Source: Agrobacterium pusense (lineage in GTDB: Bacteria > Pseudomonadota > Alphaproteobacteria > Rhizobiales > Rhizobiaceae). From it: a stretch of DNA of 64,000 nt. The stretch spans positions 124,001 through 188,000 of the forward strand of contig NZ_FNBB01000003.1 in NCBI RefSeq assembly GCF_900102105.1, read 5' to 3'. Shown here one piece after another: positions 57,301 to 64,000 of the stretch. A program made the translations under genes and the position numbers. Positions within the stretch are counted from its first letter, which is position 1. Every line of letters begins with the position of its first letter. The notes below the pieces were generated by a model. That model was not told where the DNA came from and ran no database searches. It saw nothing but the letters and a program-made list of their open reading frames with translations.

Positions 57301-58794
57301 TTATCGCTTCAGGACAAGCCCTGCACCGACGCGAAGTTCGCTGCTGTCATAAACCGGTGTCCACTGGTAGCTGACATCGGCAGTCAGATCGAGATAACGG
57401 TTGAGACCCCAGGTCAGGCCGGCTCCCGCCGTATATTCCACGGCGTCCTCCGTGTCGGAGGAGGGGAATGTGCGATGCACGATTTGGCCGGTCAATCGCG
57501 CTACCAGATTGCTGCGCAATTCGTGGGTCAGCCCGGCATCCAGGCGATAGGAAACCCATCCGCCCTGCGGGCCGCCGGCGAAATCCTCTATTGTCGTGCG
57601 CAGGCCAAGATTGACATTCGTGCCGCGCTGGGGTGACCAGTTAAGTTCGCCGTCCAGCGTCAACGCGCCGATCGACGCAAGGCGATCATCGTCATATTGT
57701 TTGCGCAGATAACCGATCGCGGCTTCGCCACGGGTCTTTTCGCCGAGATCGACCTCTGCCCCAATCTTCGCCCCATAGGCATTGGATGAACGGGCATAAC
57801 CGGAATTGTCGAGGCGGCTGTCATATTTCGTTGTGCCGGCGTTCAGTTCGAGGAAGGGGATCAGCGCTGGTGACAGCTCATAGCCGAGGCGTCCGCGCAG
57901 ATTCGCACCATTCTGGTCACGGTCACTGAGGCTTATCGGCCGGCCATCGAGACCCTTCGCGTCGGTATACACCGTACGGGACAGGTCAAGCGCGGCCAGA
58001 CCTCGCAGCTTGCCGAAATCCCGCTCTATCGATGCTCCGGCGCTGAAACGGTGTTCGCCACCCTGCACGGCTGCGCCGGTCAAGGCATTGGGATCGGTCG
58101 TGTCTTCACGGCTGAATTCGTAACCGGCCTTGAGGTTGGCGGTTGTTTCTGATCCGAGGTCAAGACGCAGATCGGCCTCTATCCGCGCCCTTGGTTCTTC
58201 TCCATCCTTATCACCGAAGTTTTTCTCCCACGCGCCGTCTCCGGTGACGGTCAAAGCATGGCGGGACCAGTCGCTGGTGAGCGTTCCGCGTATGCCCGTC
58301 GTCAGATAGTTTCGTCGCGAGGGACCACCCGTATTCCTCTGTTTTTCCGTGTTGATGGTCTGACTGATCGAAGGCCGGAGCAGAAGGGTGCCCAGCCGAA
58401 TTCCCGGAGTCTGTCCGGGTTCGGTAACAACGCGTGGGTTTTCGCCCCCGTCCACGGTCGGCTCATAGGGGTTGTCTGCGTCGGCATAGGGCTGCCCCGC
58501 TTCGTCCTGCTGCTCGGAAATCGCGTCACCGGGATTATTTGAGGGACGCCAGAGTTGGGGCGTGGGGACAGGTGCCGTTGTGGCCTGGGCCGTACCCGCC
58601 ATTGTCCCGGGGGTCGGCGCGGGAGCGGCGGAGCCAATGCCATCGGCCGTGGCAGCGGCGCCCGGCATTGCCGGGGCGGCAGTCGCCGTCTGTGCGGAAG
58701 CATCTTCGTGGTGGTAAAAAAGCGTGCAGGCGAGCAGCAGGGTTGCTGCTTTCCGCGACGTCGGCAGACGTGTGGCGGTGCCCTTCACAGTCAT
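57301..58794 (-). CDS. Outer-membrane beta-barrel protein (BBP2-like)
   Basis: 497 residues. A signal peptide (KAATLLLACTLFYHHEDASA) is followed by an Ala/Pro/Thr-rich stretch to about residue 100 and then alternating hydrophobic/polar strands with many Gly/Asp turns (IRLGTLLLRPSISQTINTEK; GYEFSREDTTDPNALTG; LGYELSPALIPFLELNAGT). It ends in a strand, VYDSSELRVGAGLVLKR. This fits the outer-membrane barrel family BBP2_2 of Rhizobiales. Function unknown; roles in envelope polysaccharide export are only a guess. It ends at the shared terminator with galU. Confidence 0.75.
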   Translation of the reverse strand: MTVKGTATRLPTSRKAATLLLACTLFYHHEDASAQTATAAPAMPGAAATADGIGSAAPAPTPGTMAGTAQATTAPVPTPQLWRPSNNPGDAISEQQDEAGQPYADADNPYEPTVDGGENPRVVTEPGQTPGIRLGTLLLRPSISQTINTEKQRNTGGPSRRNYLTTGIRGTLTSDWSRHALTVTGDGAWEKNFGDKDGEEPRARIEADLRLDLGSETTANLKAGYEFSREDTTDPNALTGAAVQGGEHRFSAGASIERDFGKLRGLAALDLSRTVYTDAKGLDGRPISLSDRDQNGANLRGRLGYELSPALIPFLELNAGTTKYDSRLDNSGYARSSNAYGAKIGAEVDLGEKTRGEAAIGYLRKQYDDDRLASIGALTLDGELNWSPQRGTNVNLGLRTTIEDFAGGPQGGWVSYRLDAGLTHELRSNLVARLTGQIVHRTFPSSDTEDAVEYTAGAGLTWGLNRYLDLTADVSYQWTPVYDSSELRVGAGLVLKR

Positions 58795-59207
58795 TCCTTT
58801 TCACCCGGCGAATGGGCCGAATGCCGGACCGACAGTCCGCCAATACATTGCCGCAGGCCCCAGTCAGAAAGGCCGACGAAACGACATGGACAAACCAGGG
58901 ACCAAACAGTCGACGCAAGTTTTAACATCGCTTTAACAATAGGTTTTTTATGGTTAACAGTTGATAAAGATCGCGGGAATTTCCTGATGTCACGGGGAGG
59001 CGTCCTGGAGTGCCGTCCACTCCCGTTACCTGCGCGCACCGGTCAGAGCTGGCGGCAGCGGGGCTGTTCGCAAATGCAAAATATTCCTAATATGAAAAGA
59101 TTAAAACGTTTCAATTTGGCACGGAATCGCCCTATGATTAACGAAAGTTGACCTTCCATTGCCCGGCAAATCGTATTGAATTTTATTTTGTGTGACAGTG
59201 TCGTTTC
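58795..59207. other. 413-bp gap, AT-rich in part
   Basis: This gap lies between the divergent starts of the outer-membrane protein gene and the PAS gene. I see no supported gene. It becomes AT-rich around 58920-58975 and 59070-59200, suiting promoters in both directions. A 19-codon frame at 59092-59151 lacks a ribosome site, and a weak dyad ATATT-CCT-AATAT is at 59081-59093. Confidence 0.4.
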
Positions 59208-59573
59208 ATGAAAGCCGTTTTGAATATCAAACAGGTCGGTTTCTATTGTTGGGATATTACCAATGACCGCTTCTATTTGGATGAAGTGTGCGCTGAACTA
59301 CTCGGAATTCCACTAAGACAGGCAATGCAGGGCATCAGTATTTTCCAGATACTCGAAAAAGTGGATCTGGATCATCGGAATCGGGTGATAGAGACCGCCT
59401 TGAACACCCTGAAGGACGCAAGCTTCTACAGTCAGGAATATGCCGTGCGCCGCACCGACGGTTCGGTTTCCTGGGTGAGGACCGCTGGCCGATATCTCGT
59501 CGATGAAGAAAACATTCCCTTTAAGCGGCTGGGAACCATGGAGGAAATTTCTCCGCCGGATCTGCGCCACTAA
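59208..59573 (+). CDS. Stand-alone PAS-domain protein
   Basis: 121 residues forming one PAS fold with no output domain. The core is FYCWDITNDRFYLDEVCAEL then LGIPLRQAMQGISIFQILEK, and the final strands EYAVRRTDGSVSWVRTAGRY and FKRLGTMEEIS resemble PAS_3/PAC. No cofactor-binding residue can be assigned. The ribosome site is poor. The gene lies 58 bases before kdsD and is less GC-rich than its neighbours. It could be a small sensory adaptor, or the remnant of a PAS kinase or diguanylate cyclase. Confidence 0.65.
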   Translation: MKAVLNIKQVGFYCWDITNDRFYLDEVCAELLGIPLRQAMQGISIFQILEKVDLDHRNRVIETALNTLKDASFYSQEYAVRRTDGSVSWVRTAGRYLVDEENIPFKRLGTMEEISPPDLRH

Positions 59574-59631
59574 AGCAGGCGGCTCCCGGCAGGGAGTGGA
59601 CTTATTCCGGCTGAAAGAGTAACAGTCGGCC

Positions 59632-60627
59632 ATGATTACGCGCGCCGTCAACTTGGTCGAAGACAATGCCATCGAATCCGCCGTACGGACGATTTCGATG
59701 GAGCGGGCGGGCCTTGCCGCCCTCGAGACGGCTCTGCGAGACGGTCTCTCGGTCCCCTTCTGCAAGGCGATCGAAACAATCGGCCAGTCGAACGGCCGTC
59801 TCATCATAACCGGTGTGGGCAAAAGCGGGCATATAGGTGCGAAGCTGGCGGCCACCTTTGCGTCCACTGGAACGCCGGCATTTTTTGTCCATGCGGCGGA
59901 GGCCAATCACGGCGATCTGGGCATGATCGGCGGCGACGACGTGGTTCTGGCCATCTCCAAGGGTGGGGAAAGTGCCGAATTGCGCAGCATTATCAATTAT
60001 TCGCGCCGCTTTTCCATTCCGCTGATCGCGCTGACTTGTTCCGAGACATCATCGCTGGCGAAGGCTTCCGATATCGTATTGCTGGTTCCCAACGAGCAGG
60101 AAGCCTGCCCGCTTGGCCTTGCGCCCACAACCTCCACATTGATGCAGCTTGCGCTTGGTGATGCCCTTGCTGTTGCGCTGCTGGAAGCGCGCAATTTTAC
60201 GGCGGGCGATTTCAAGGTATTTCACCCCGGCGGCAAGCTGGGCGCCAGTCTCACGCTGGTCAGCGACATAATGCATACCGGTGATCGTGTGCCGCTGGTG
60301 AACAGGGGAACGGCCATGCCGGAAGCCGTGGGTGTTCTCTCCCGCAAGCATTTCGGCTGCGTCGGCGTTCTCGATGAGGACGGGCGTCTGTGCGGCATCG
60401 TCACCGAGGGGGACATGGCGCGCAACCTGTCGCGCAATCTTGCCGAATTGACCGTGGACGATATCATGACCCGGACGCCCAAGACGGTCAAAAAATCGGT
60501 CCTGGCAACGGGTGCGCTGGCAACGCTCGAAAAATTCCACATCGGCGCATTGATCGTGGTTGATGACGATAACCGGCCGATAGGGCTGGTGCATTTCCAC
60601 GATCTGCTGAGAATCGGCGTGGCCTGA
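59632..60627 (+). CDS. kdsD: D-arabinose-5-phosphate isomerase (KdsD/KpsF family)
   Basis: 331 residues. It converts ribulose-5-phosphate to arabinose-5-phosphate, the first step to Kdo of lipopolysaccharide and some capsules. The SIS domain reads TGVGKSGHIGAKLAATFAST, AEANHGDLGMIGGDD and ISKGGESAELRSII. A HPGGKLGA hinge leads to two CBS domains (from about residue 210; SDIMHTGDRVPLV and VDDIMTRTPKTV). The length is normal for the family. Confidence 0.93.
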   Translation: MITRAVNLVEDNAIESAVRTISMERAGLAALETALRDGLSVPFCKAIETIGQSNGRLIITGVGKSGHIGAKLAATFASTGTPAFFVHAAEANHGDLGMIGGDDVVLAISKGGESAELRSIINYSRRFSIPLIALTCSETSSLAKASDIVLLVPNEQEACPLGLAPTTSTLMQLALGDALAVALLEARNFTAGDFKVFHPGGKLGASLTLVSDIMHTGDRVPLVNRGTAMPEAVGVLSRKHFGCVGVLDEDGRLCGIVTEGDMARNLSRNLAELTVDDIMTRTPKTVKKSVLATGALATLEKFHIGALIVVDDDNRPIGLVHFHDLLRIGVA

Positions 60628-60662
60628 GGCCCGCCGATCCTGAGAAGGCTGATCCTGAAAAC

Positions 60663-61133
60663 CTATCGCTCTAACGGCTCGACTGTCAGCGTTCGTCCCC
60701 GGGCGGAAGCGATCTTCACCCGGGTTCCCGCCGGCAGGTCTTCACCGTTGACCGGCCACCAGGTATCGTCCAGCCTGATACGGCCCCGCCCTTCGACAAT
60801 CGGTTCCTGAAGCGTCGCCGTGCGGCCGACAAGGCTTGCCTCTCGCTGGTTGAGGAAGGGCTCGTCGCTTGTCGCCCGGTTTCTGCCGAAGTATTTCCGG
60901 CCGAGCAGAGCGAAAACGACGGAGAGCGCGGCAAACATCACTAACTGCAATTGCCACGCCCAAAACGCTGTTTGCCAAAGGAGCAGCGAGAGCGCACCGA
61001 TGACCAGTGCGGCAAGGCCGATCCAGATCAGAAAGACGCCGGGGGCGATGAGTTCGGCAGCGAGCAGCACGAAAGCGACGATCCACCAACTCCATGGTCC
61101 AAGTTCCGTGGCAAGCCCTTGCAGCATCGTCAC
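60663..61133 (-). CDS. NfeD-family membrane protein (short form)
   Basis: 156 residues: two to three membrane helices (WWIVAFVLLAAELIAPGVFL, GLAALVIGALSLLLW and WQLQLVMFAALSVVFALLG), then a cytoplasmic or periplasmic OB-fold with LVGRTATLQEPIVEGRGRIR and LPAGTRVKIASARGRTLTVE. The N-terminal serine-protease domain of long NfeD proteins is absent. It overlaps the SPFH gene by four bases (ATGA), the classical STOMP operon in which NfeD and a stomatin-like protein form a membrane complex. It probably acts in membrane quality control. Confidence 0.88.
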   Translation of the reverse strand: MTMLQGLATELGPWSWWIVAFVLLAAELIAPGVFLIWIGLAALVIGALSLLLWQTAFWAWQLQLVMFAALSVVFALLGRKYFGRNRATSDEPFLNQREASLVGRTATLQEPIVEGRGRIRLDDTWWPVNGEDLPAGTRVKIASARGRTLTVEPLER

Positions 61134-62197
61134 TTCTCCGAGGAAGAACCGAAGGGATTGCCGGGAGCCGTGACGTTAATCGTCTGGCCCGAAGCCCGTG
61201 TCGGCGGCACGGAGCGGGAGGATGCGGGTGCGGCGGGAGCAGTGGGCGCGTCTCCGTTGTTGCCGAAGACCTCTTTCGCAATCGTGCCGATACCGCCGAG
61301 AGAGCCGATCAGCGCCGAGGCCTCCATCGGCATCAGCACGATCTTGGCATTCTTGGCTGTGCCGATCTCGGCAAGTGCTTCGGTGTATTTCTGAGCAACG
61401 AAATAGTTGATGGCATGGACATTGCCAGCAGCAATGGCTTCCGACACCATCCGGGTGGCGTTGGCTTCGGCCTCGGCGAGACGTTCGCGCGCTTCGGCGT
61501 CGCGGAACGCTGCTTCGCGCTGGCCTTCCGCTTCCAGAATAGCGGATTGTTTTGCGCCCTCCGCGCGCAAAATCTGGGCATTGCGGGCGCCTTCCGCCTC
61601 CAGCACCTGCGCGCGTTTTTCGCGCTCCGCCTTCATCTGCCGCGCCATGGAATCGACGAGATCCTTCGGCGGCGCGATATCCTTGATTTCAATGCGGGTG
61701 ACCTTGATGCCCCAAGGTCCCACGGCCTCATCCACCACGCGCAGAAGGCGGTCGTTGATGGCGTCGCGGTTCGACAGCAATTCATCGAGGTCCATCGACC
61801 CCATGACCGAGCGGATATTGGTCATGGTAAGGTTCTGGATGGCGTTTTCCAGATTGGCGATCTGATAGGCAGCCTGCGCTGCATTCAGAACCTGATAAAA
61901 CGCCACCGCATCGGCGGAAACGCTGGCATTGTCGCGGGTGATGACTTCCTGGGTGGCGATGTCGAGCACCTGCTCCATCACGTTCATGCGGGCACCAATG
62001 CGCTCGAAGAAGGGTACGATGAGGTTCAGGCCAGGCTCGAGCGTGCGCGTATAGCGCCCGAAACGTTCCACCGTATAGCGGTATCCCTGCGGCACGGTCT
62101 TGATGCCGGCAAACAGCACCAGAATGACCAGAACCACGGCTGCCAAGACGACGATGTCGAAACCGCCCAATGCGATCATCACTTTACCCTCCAGCAC
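61130..62197 (-). CDS. SPFH/stomatin-like membrane protein, QmcA type
   Basis: 355 residues. One N-terminal helix (FDIVVLAAVVLVILVLFAGI) is followed by the SPFH/Band 7 domain (VPQGYRYTVERFGRYTRTLE; ITRDNASVSADAVAFYQVLN; TRIEIKDIAPPKDLVDSMAR). Next come a long Ala/Glu/Arg-rich coiled coil (about 180-250) and an Ala/Pro/Ser-rich tail. It oligomerises into membrane microdomains and partners with NfeD. It starts 40 bases after hemH on the same strand, so it could be read through from hemH. Confidence 0.9.
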   Translation of the reverse strand: MLEGKVMIALGGFDIVVLAAVVLVILVLFAGIKTVPQGYRYTVERFGRYTRTLEPGLNLIVPFFERIGARMNVMEQVLDIATQEVITRDNASVSADAVAFYQVLNAAQAAYQIANLENAIQNLTMTNIRSVMGSMDLDELLSNRDAINDRLLRVVDEAVGPWGIKVTRIEIKDIAPPKDLVDSMARQMKAEREKRAQVLEAEGARNAQILRAEGAKQSAILEAEGQREAAFRDAEARERLAEAEANATRMVSEAIAAGNVHAINYFVAQKYTEALAEIGTAKNAKIVLMPMEASALIGSLGGIGTIAKEVFGNNGDAPTAPAAPASSRSVPPTRASGQTINVTAPGNPFGSSSEK

Positions 62198-62237
62198 ATC
62201 ATGATCAGGGTTTTACCCCCGTATCGTTATGGCAAGA

Positions 62238-63272
62238 TTACACCCAGCCTTGCAACTCCCGCCGCACAACCTTTTCGAGAACGGTCATGCCCTCGGCACT
62301 GTCATTCAGGCATGGGATGTGGGCGAATTTCTCGCCGCCATTATGCAGGAAGATTTCTCCGGCTTCACCGGCAATTTCTTCCAGGGTCTCAAGACAATCC
62401 GATACGAAGCCGGGATTCATCACGGCTATACGTTTGATGCCTTCCGAGGCAAGTTTTTCCACGGTCTTGTCAGTATAGGGCTGGAGCCACTCTTCCGGTC
62501 CGAAACGGGACTGGAACGTGATCATGAAGTTCTTGTCGGTCAAGCCCAGAGCCTCCCGCAGCAGACGAGCGGTTTTCTGGCAATGGCAATAATAGGGGTC
62601 GCCCTTTTTGAAATAGGATTGCGGAATGCCGTGGAAGGAGGTGATCAGCATCTCCGGCTCCCAGTCCAGCGTCGCCAGATGGTTTTTGACGGAGGCGGCG
62701 AGCGCCTCGATATAAGCGGGATCGTCATGATAGGGCGGCACGGTGCGGATCGCTGGCTGCCAGCGCAGTTTCATCAGATGTTCAAACGCCTTGTCGTTCA
62801 CGGTCGCCGTGGTGGACGCGGCATATTGCGGATAAAGCGGAAAAAGCAGGATTTTTTCGCAGCCCTGTTCTTTAAGCGCGTCGATCTTCGAGGTGATGGA
62901 AGGCTGCCCGTAACGCATTGCCCAGTCAACAACCACGTTGGGCAAATCCTTCAATGCCTGCGCCATCAACTCGCCCTGGCTGCGCGTATATGTGCGCAGG
63001 TAGCTTTCGTTGCGCTCGTGGTTCCAGATTTCCTCGTAGGCCTTGCCAACCTTCTGCGGGCGCTTGTTGAGGACGATGCCGTAAAGGATCGGATACCAGT
63101 AGAGGCGCGACCATTCGATAACGCGCTTGTCGCTCAGGAACTCCGCCAGATAACGGCGCATCGGCCAATAATCCGTACCATCGGGCGTGCCGAGATTGAC
63201 GAGCAGCACGCCCACCTTGCCAAATGCGACACGGGGATGGTTCGCGGGGAGTGCGGATAATTCTGTCACCAT
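62238..63272 (-). CDS. hemH: Ferrochelatase
   Basis: 344 residues from the ATG at 63272, which fits the family; the open frame reaches 63431 without family-like sequence. It inserts Fe2+ into protoporphyrin IX, the last step of heme synthesis. Features: VGVLLVNLGTPDGTDYWPMR at the start, LFPLYPQYAASTTATVND in the middle, the metal-site His214 in LITSFHGIPQSYFKKGDPYY, and FQSRFGPEEWLQPYTD. The 63273-63625 region upstream should hold its promoter. I looked for an iron-control box and did not find a convincing one. Confidence 0.94.
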   Translation of the reverse strand: MVTELSALPANHPRVAFGKVGVLLVNLGTPDGTDYWPMRRYLAEFLSDKRVIEWSRLYWYPILYGIVLNKRPQKVGKAYEEIWNHERNESYLRTYTRSQGELMAQALKDLPNVVVDWAMRYGQPSITSKIDALKEQGCEKILLFPLYPQYAASTTATVNDKAFEHLMKLRWQPAIRTVPPYHDDPAYIEALAASVKNHLATLDWEPEMLITSFHGIPQSYFKKGDPYYCHCQKTARLLREALGLTDKNFMITFQSRFGPEEWLQPYTDKTVEKLASEGIKRIAVMNPGFVSDCLETLEEIAGEAGEIFLHNGGEKFAHIPCLNDSAEGMTVLEKVVRRELQGWV

Positions 63273-63625
63273 GAATGATACCCTGAAACTCGAACTGGTT
63301 GTGCGAGGGACGCTCCGCCTCGGATAAAGGCTGGAAACGCTCCATCGTCTGTTTATTGACCCCAACGCAAACCGCAATGAAGTTTGGCCGGAAGTGCACG
63401 AGCTATACGCCCGTGGCGTTACTTTGTTCATCGTGTTCTAGACGAAATTCTTCAGGATTAAACCACCGCCACCGGCTATTTCCGCCATTCCGGCAGGCAC
63501 ATGCCTTCAGGCGGCAAAATTATTACCGTAAGTATCTGTTTTTAATTAGAAAAAAGAAGCCGGCCCAGAAATTCGAGGGCCGGCTTCGTGTCTGCGGCAT
63601 ATTGCCCTGTCTGCTGTAGCCCCGC
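63273..63625. other. 353-bp gap between the LysM gene and hemH
   Basis: It holds no gene that I can support. Its right half contains the LysM-gene terminator, and the left half should contain the hemH promoter on the minus strand. The stretch 63520-63560 is AT-rich. Confidence 0.45.
63550..63587 (-). terminator. Intrinsic terminator of the LysM gene
   Basis: On the minus strand, GAAGCCGGCCC and GGGCCGGCTTC form an 11-bp stem with a 10-base loop, followed by TTTTT (63555-63551), 38 bases after the LysM stop. Confidence 0.92.
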
Positions 63626-64000
63626 TTATTGAGCCGGCAGTTCCAGCTCCTCGCCGATTTCGATGTGGTTCGGATGCTTCAGCGTGTTTGCCTTGGCAAT
63701 TCTCTGCCAGAGCGCGCCGTCGCCATATTTCTCCGCAGCAATTTTCCAGAGCGAATCGCCTTTTTCCACCACATATTTGCTGGCGGCTGCAGCAGCTGCA
63801 GCAGGCGTCGTTGTGGGAGGTGCGGGGGTGGCAGGGGCTGCAGGCGCGGGTGCCGGTGTGGCGGCCGGAGCGGCTGTCGTCGCTGCCGGCGCGGGTGCTG
63901 CGGGCTTCGCCGGGGCGACGTAACCTGCGGGCGTCACTTCGGCGATGCGGCCATCCGTATAGGGCTTATAGGGGCTGTTGGCGGTAATATAGGCCGCGAC
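63626..64000 (-). CDS. LysM-domain protein, C-terminal part
   Basis: The frame is open to the window edge, so the start is missing; 124 codons are visible. A linker of about 60 residues rich in Ala, Pro and Thr (low-complexity runs) leads to one LysM domain at the end (SKYVVEKGDSLWKIAAEKYG, WQRIAKANTLKHPNHIEIGE). LysM binds peptidoglycan GlcNAc. Many Rhizobiaceae have a long envelope protein with BON or Ig-like repeats and such a C-terminal LysM. The upstream part cannot be judged. Confidence 0.82.
   Translation of the reverse strand, partial: VAAYITANSPYKPYTDGRIAEVTPAGYVAPAKPAAPAPAATTAAPAATPAPAPAAPATPAPPTTTPAAAAAAASKYVVEKGDSLWKIAAEKYGDGALWQRIAKANTLKHPNHIEIGEELELPAQ

Noticed and set aside
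59114..59128. A TTGGCACG box resembling a sigma-54 promoter before the PAS gene
   Set aside because: The GG and GC elements are nine bases apart rather than ten, and the -12 part reads TCGCC rather than TTGCA, so function is unlikely.
59092..59151. A 19-codon Arg/Lys-rich frame in the gap before the PAS gene
   Set aside because: It has no ribosome site and no similarity that I can recognise.
63780..63910. GC-rich repetitive stretch that looks like a tandem repeat
   Set aside because: It encodes the Ala/Pro/Thr-rich linker of the LysM protein, and no exact repeat unit persists.

Overview
The window looks like a piece of a large replicon from an alphaproteobacterium of the Rhizobiaceae, most likely Agrobacterium or a close relative. 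The strongest pointer is the curdlan (beta-1,3-glucan) locus crdA-crdS-crdC at the left end. Other support is the high GC content throughout, the density of ABC uptake operons each with its own regulator, and the style of the gltBD, kdp and SPFH/NfeD genes. No rRNA, tRNA, CRISPR array, insertion sequence, prophage or replication origin was seen. All species-level statements are inference from gene content.

Layout. 1-4152: the end of crdA, then crdS and crdC (curdlan synthase and partners). 4237-7483 (minus): a three-gene sugar ABC importer without its own ATPase. 7636-11430: a MYG1-family protein, an Lrp/AsnC regulator divergent from a Cys/Met-metabolism PLP enzyme, and a DUF2161 nuclease-fold protein. 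11514-16240: a LysR regulator divergent from a PrpF/GalD-type tautomerase and an SsuA/TauA-type ABC importer, ending in a clear terminator. 16415-22575 (minus): a six-gene sugar uptake and catabolism operon (MocA-type dehydrogenase, TIM-barrel isomerase, binding protein, two permeases, ATPase). It diverges from a LacI repressor, with a perfect 16-bp palindrome between them. 23803-29945: a TetR repressor divergent from an RND efflux operon with two lipoprotein adaptors (TriABC-like). 30134-34912: an asparagine/aspartate catabolic locus (GntR regulator, aspartase, permease, asparaginase), with two copies of one operator-like dyad sitting on two opposed promoters.

35136-43447 is the high-affinity potassium locus: kdpF-kdpA-kdpB-kdpC-kdpD-kdpE plus two extra small membrane-protein genes, one of 27 codons before kdpF and one of 54 codons between kdpA and kdpB. 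Its leader carries a tandem 8-bp repeat spaced like an OmpR/KdpE-family site and a terminator-like hairpin. 43478-44530 is a threonine-aldolase-family gene (minus). 44901-51280 is gltB-gltD (glutamate synthase). 51363-53389 (minus) is an OmpR-type two-component pair. 53635-57242 holds a periplasmic SGNH (DUF459) protein, a MltB-type lytic transglycosylase and, divergently, galU. 57301-64000 holds an outer-membrane beta-barrel protein, an orphan PAS protein, kdsD, an NfeD/SPFH pair, hemH and the C-terminal end of a LysM protein.

How the parts fit: galU makes UDP-glucose, the substrate of CrdS, and kdsD makes the arabinose-5-phosphate needed for lipopolysaccharide Kdo, so the window has an envelope and exopolysaccharide theme. 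Asparaginase and aspartase deliver ammonium and fumarate from asparagine, and gltBD assimilates ammonium through glutamine. The most novel-looking items are the two extra kdp small proteins, the kdp leader, the paired asp/ans operators, the two-adaptor efflux pump, and a set of perfect hairpins (two with TTCG loops) between cistrons of crd, kdp and glt.
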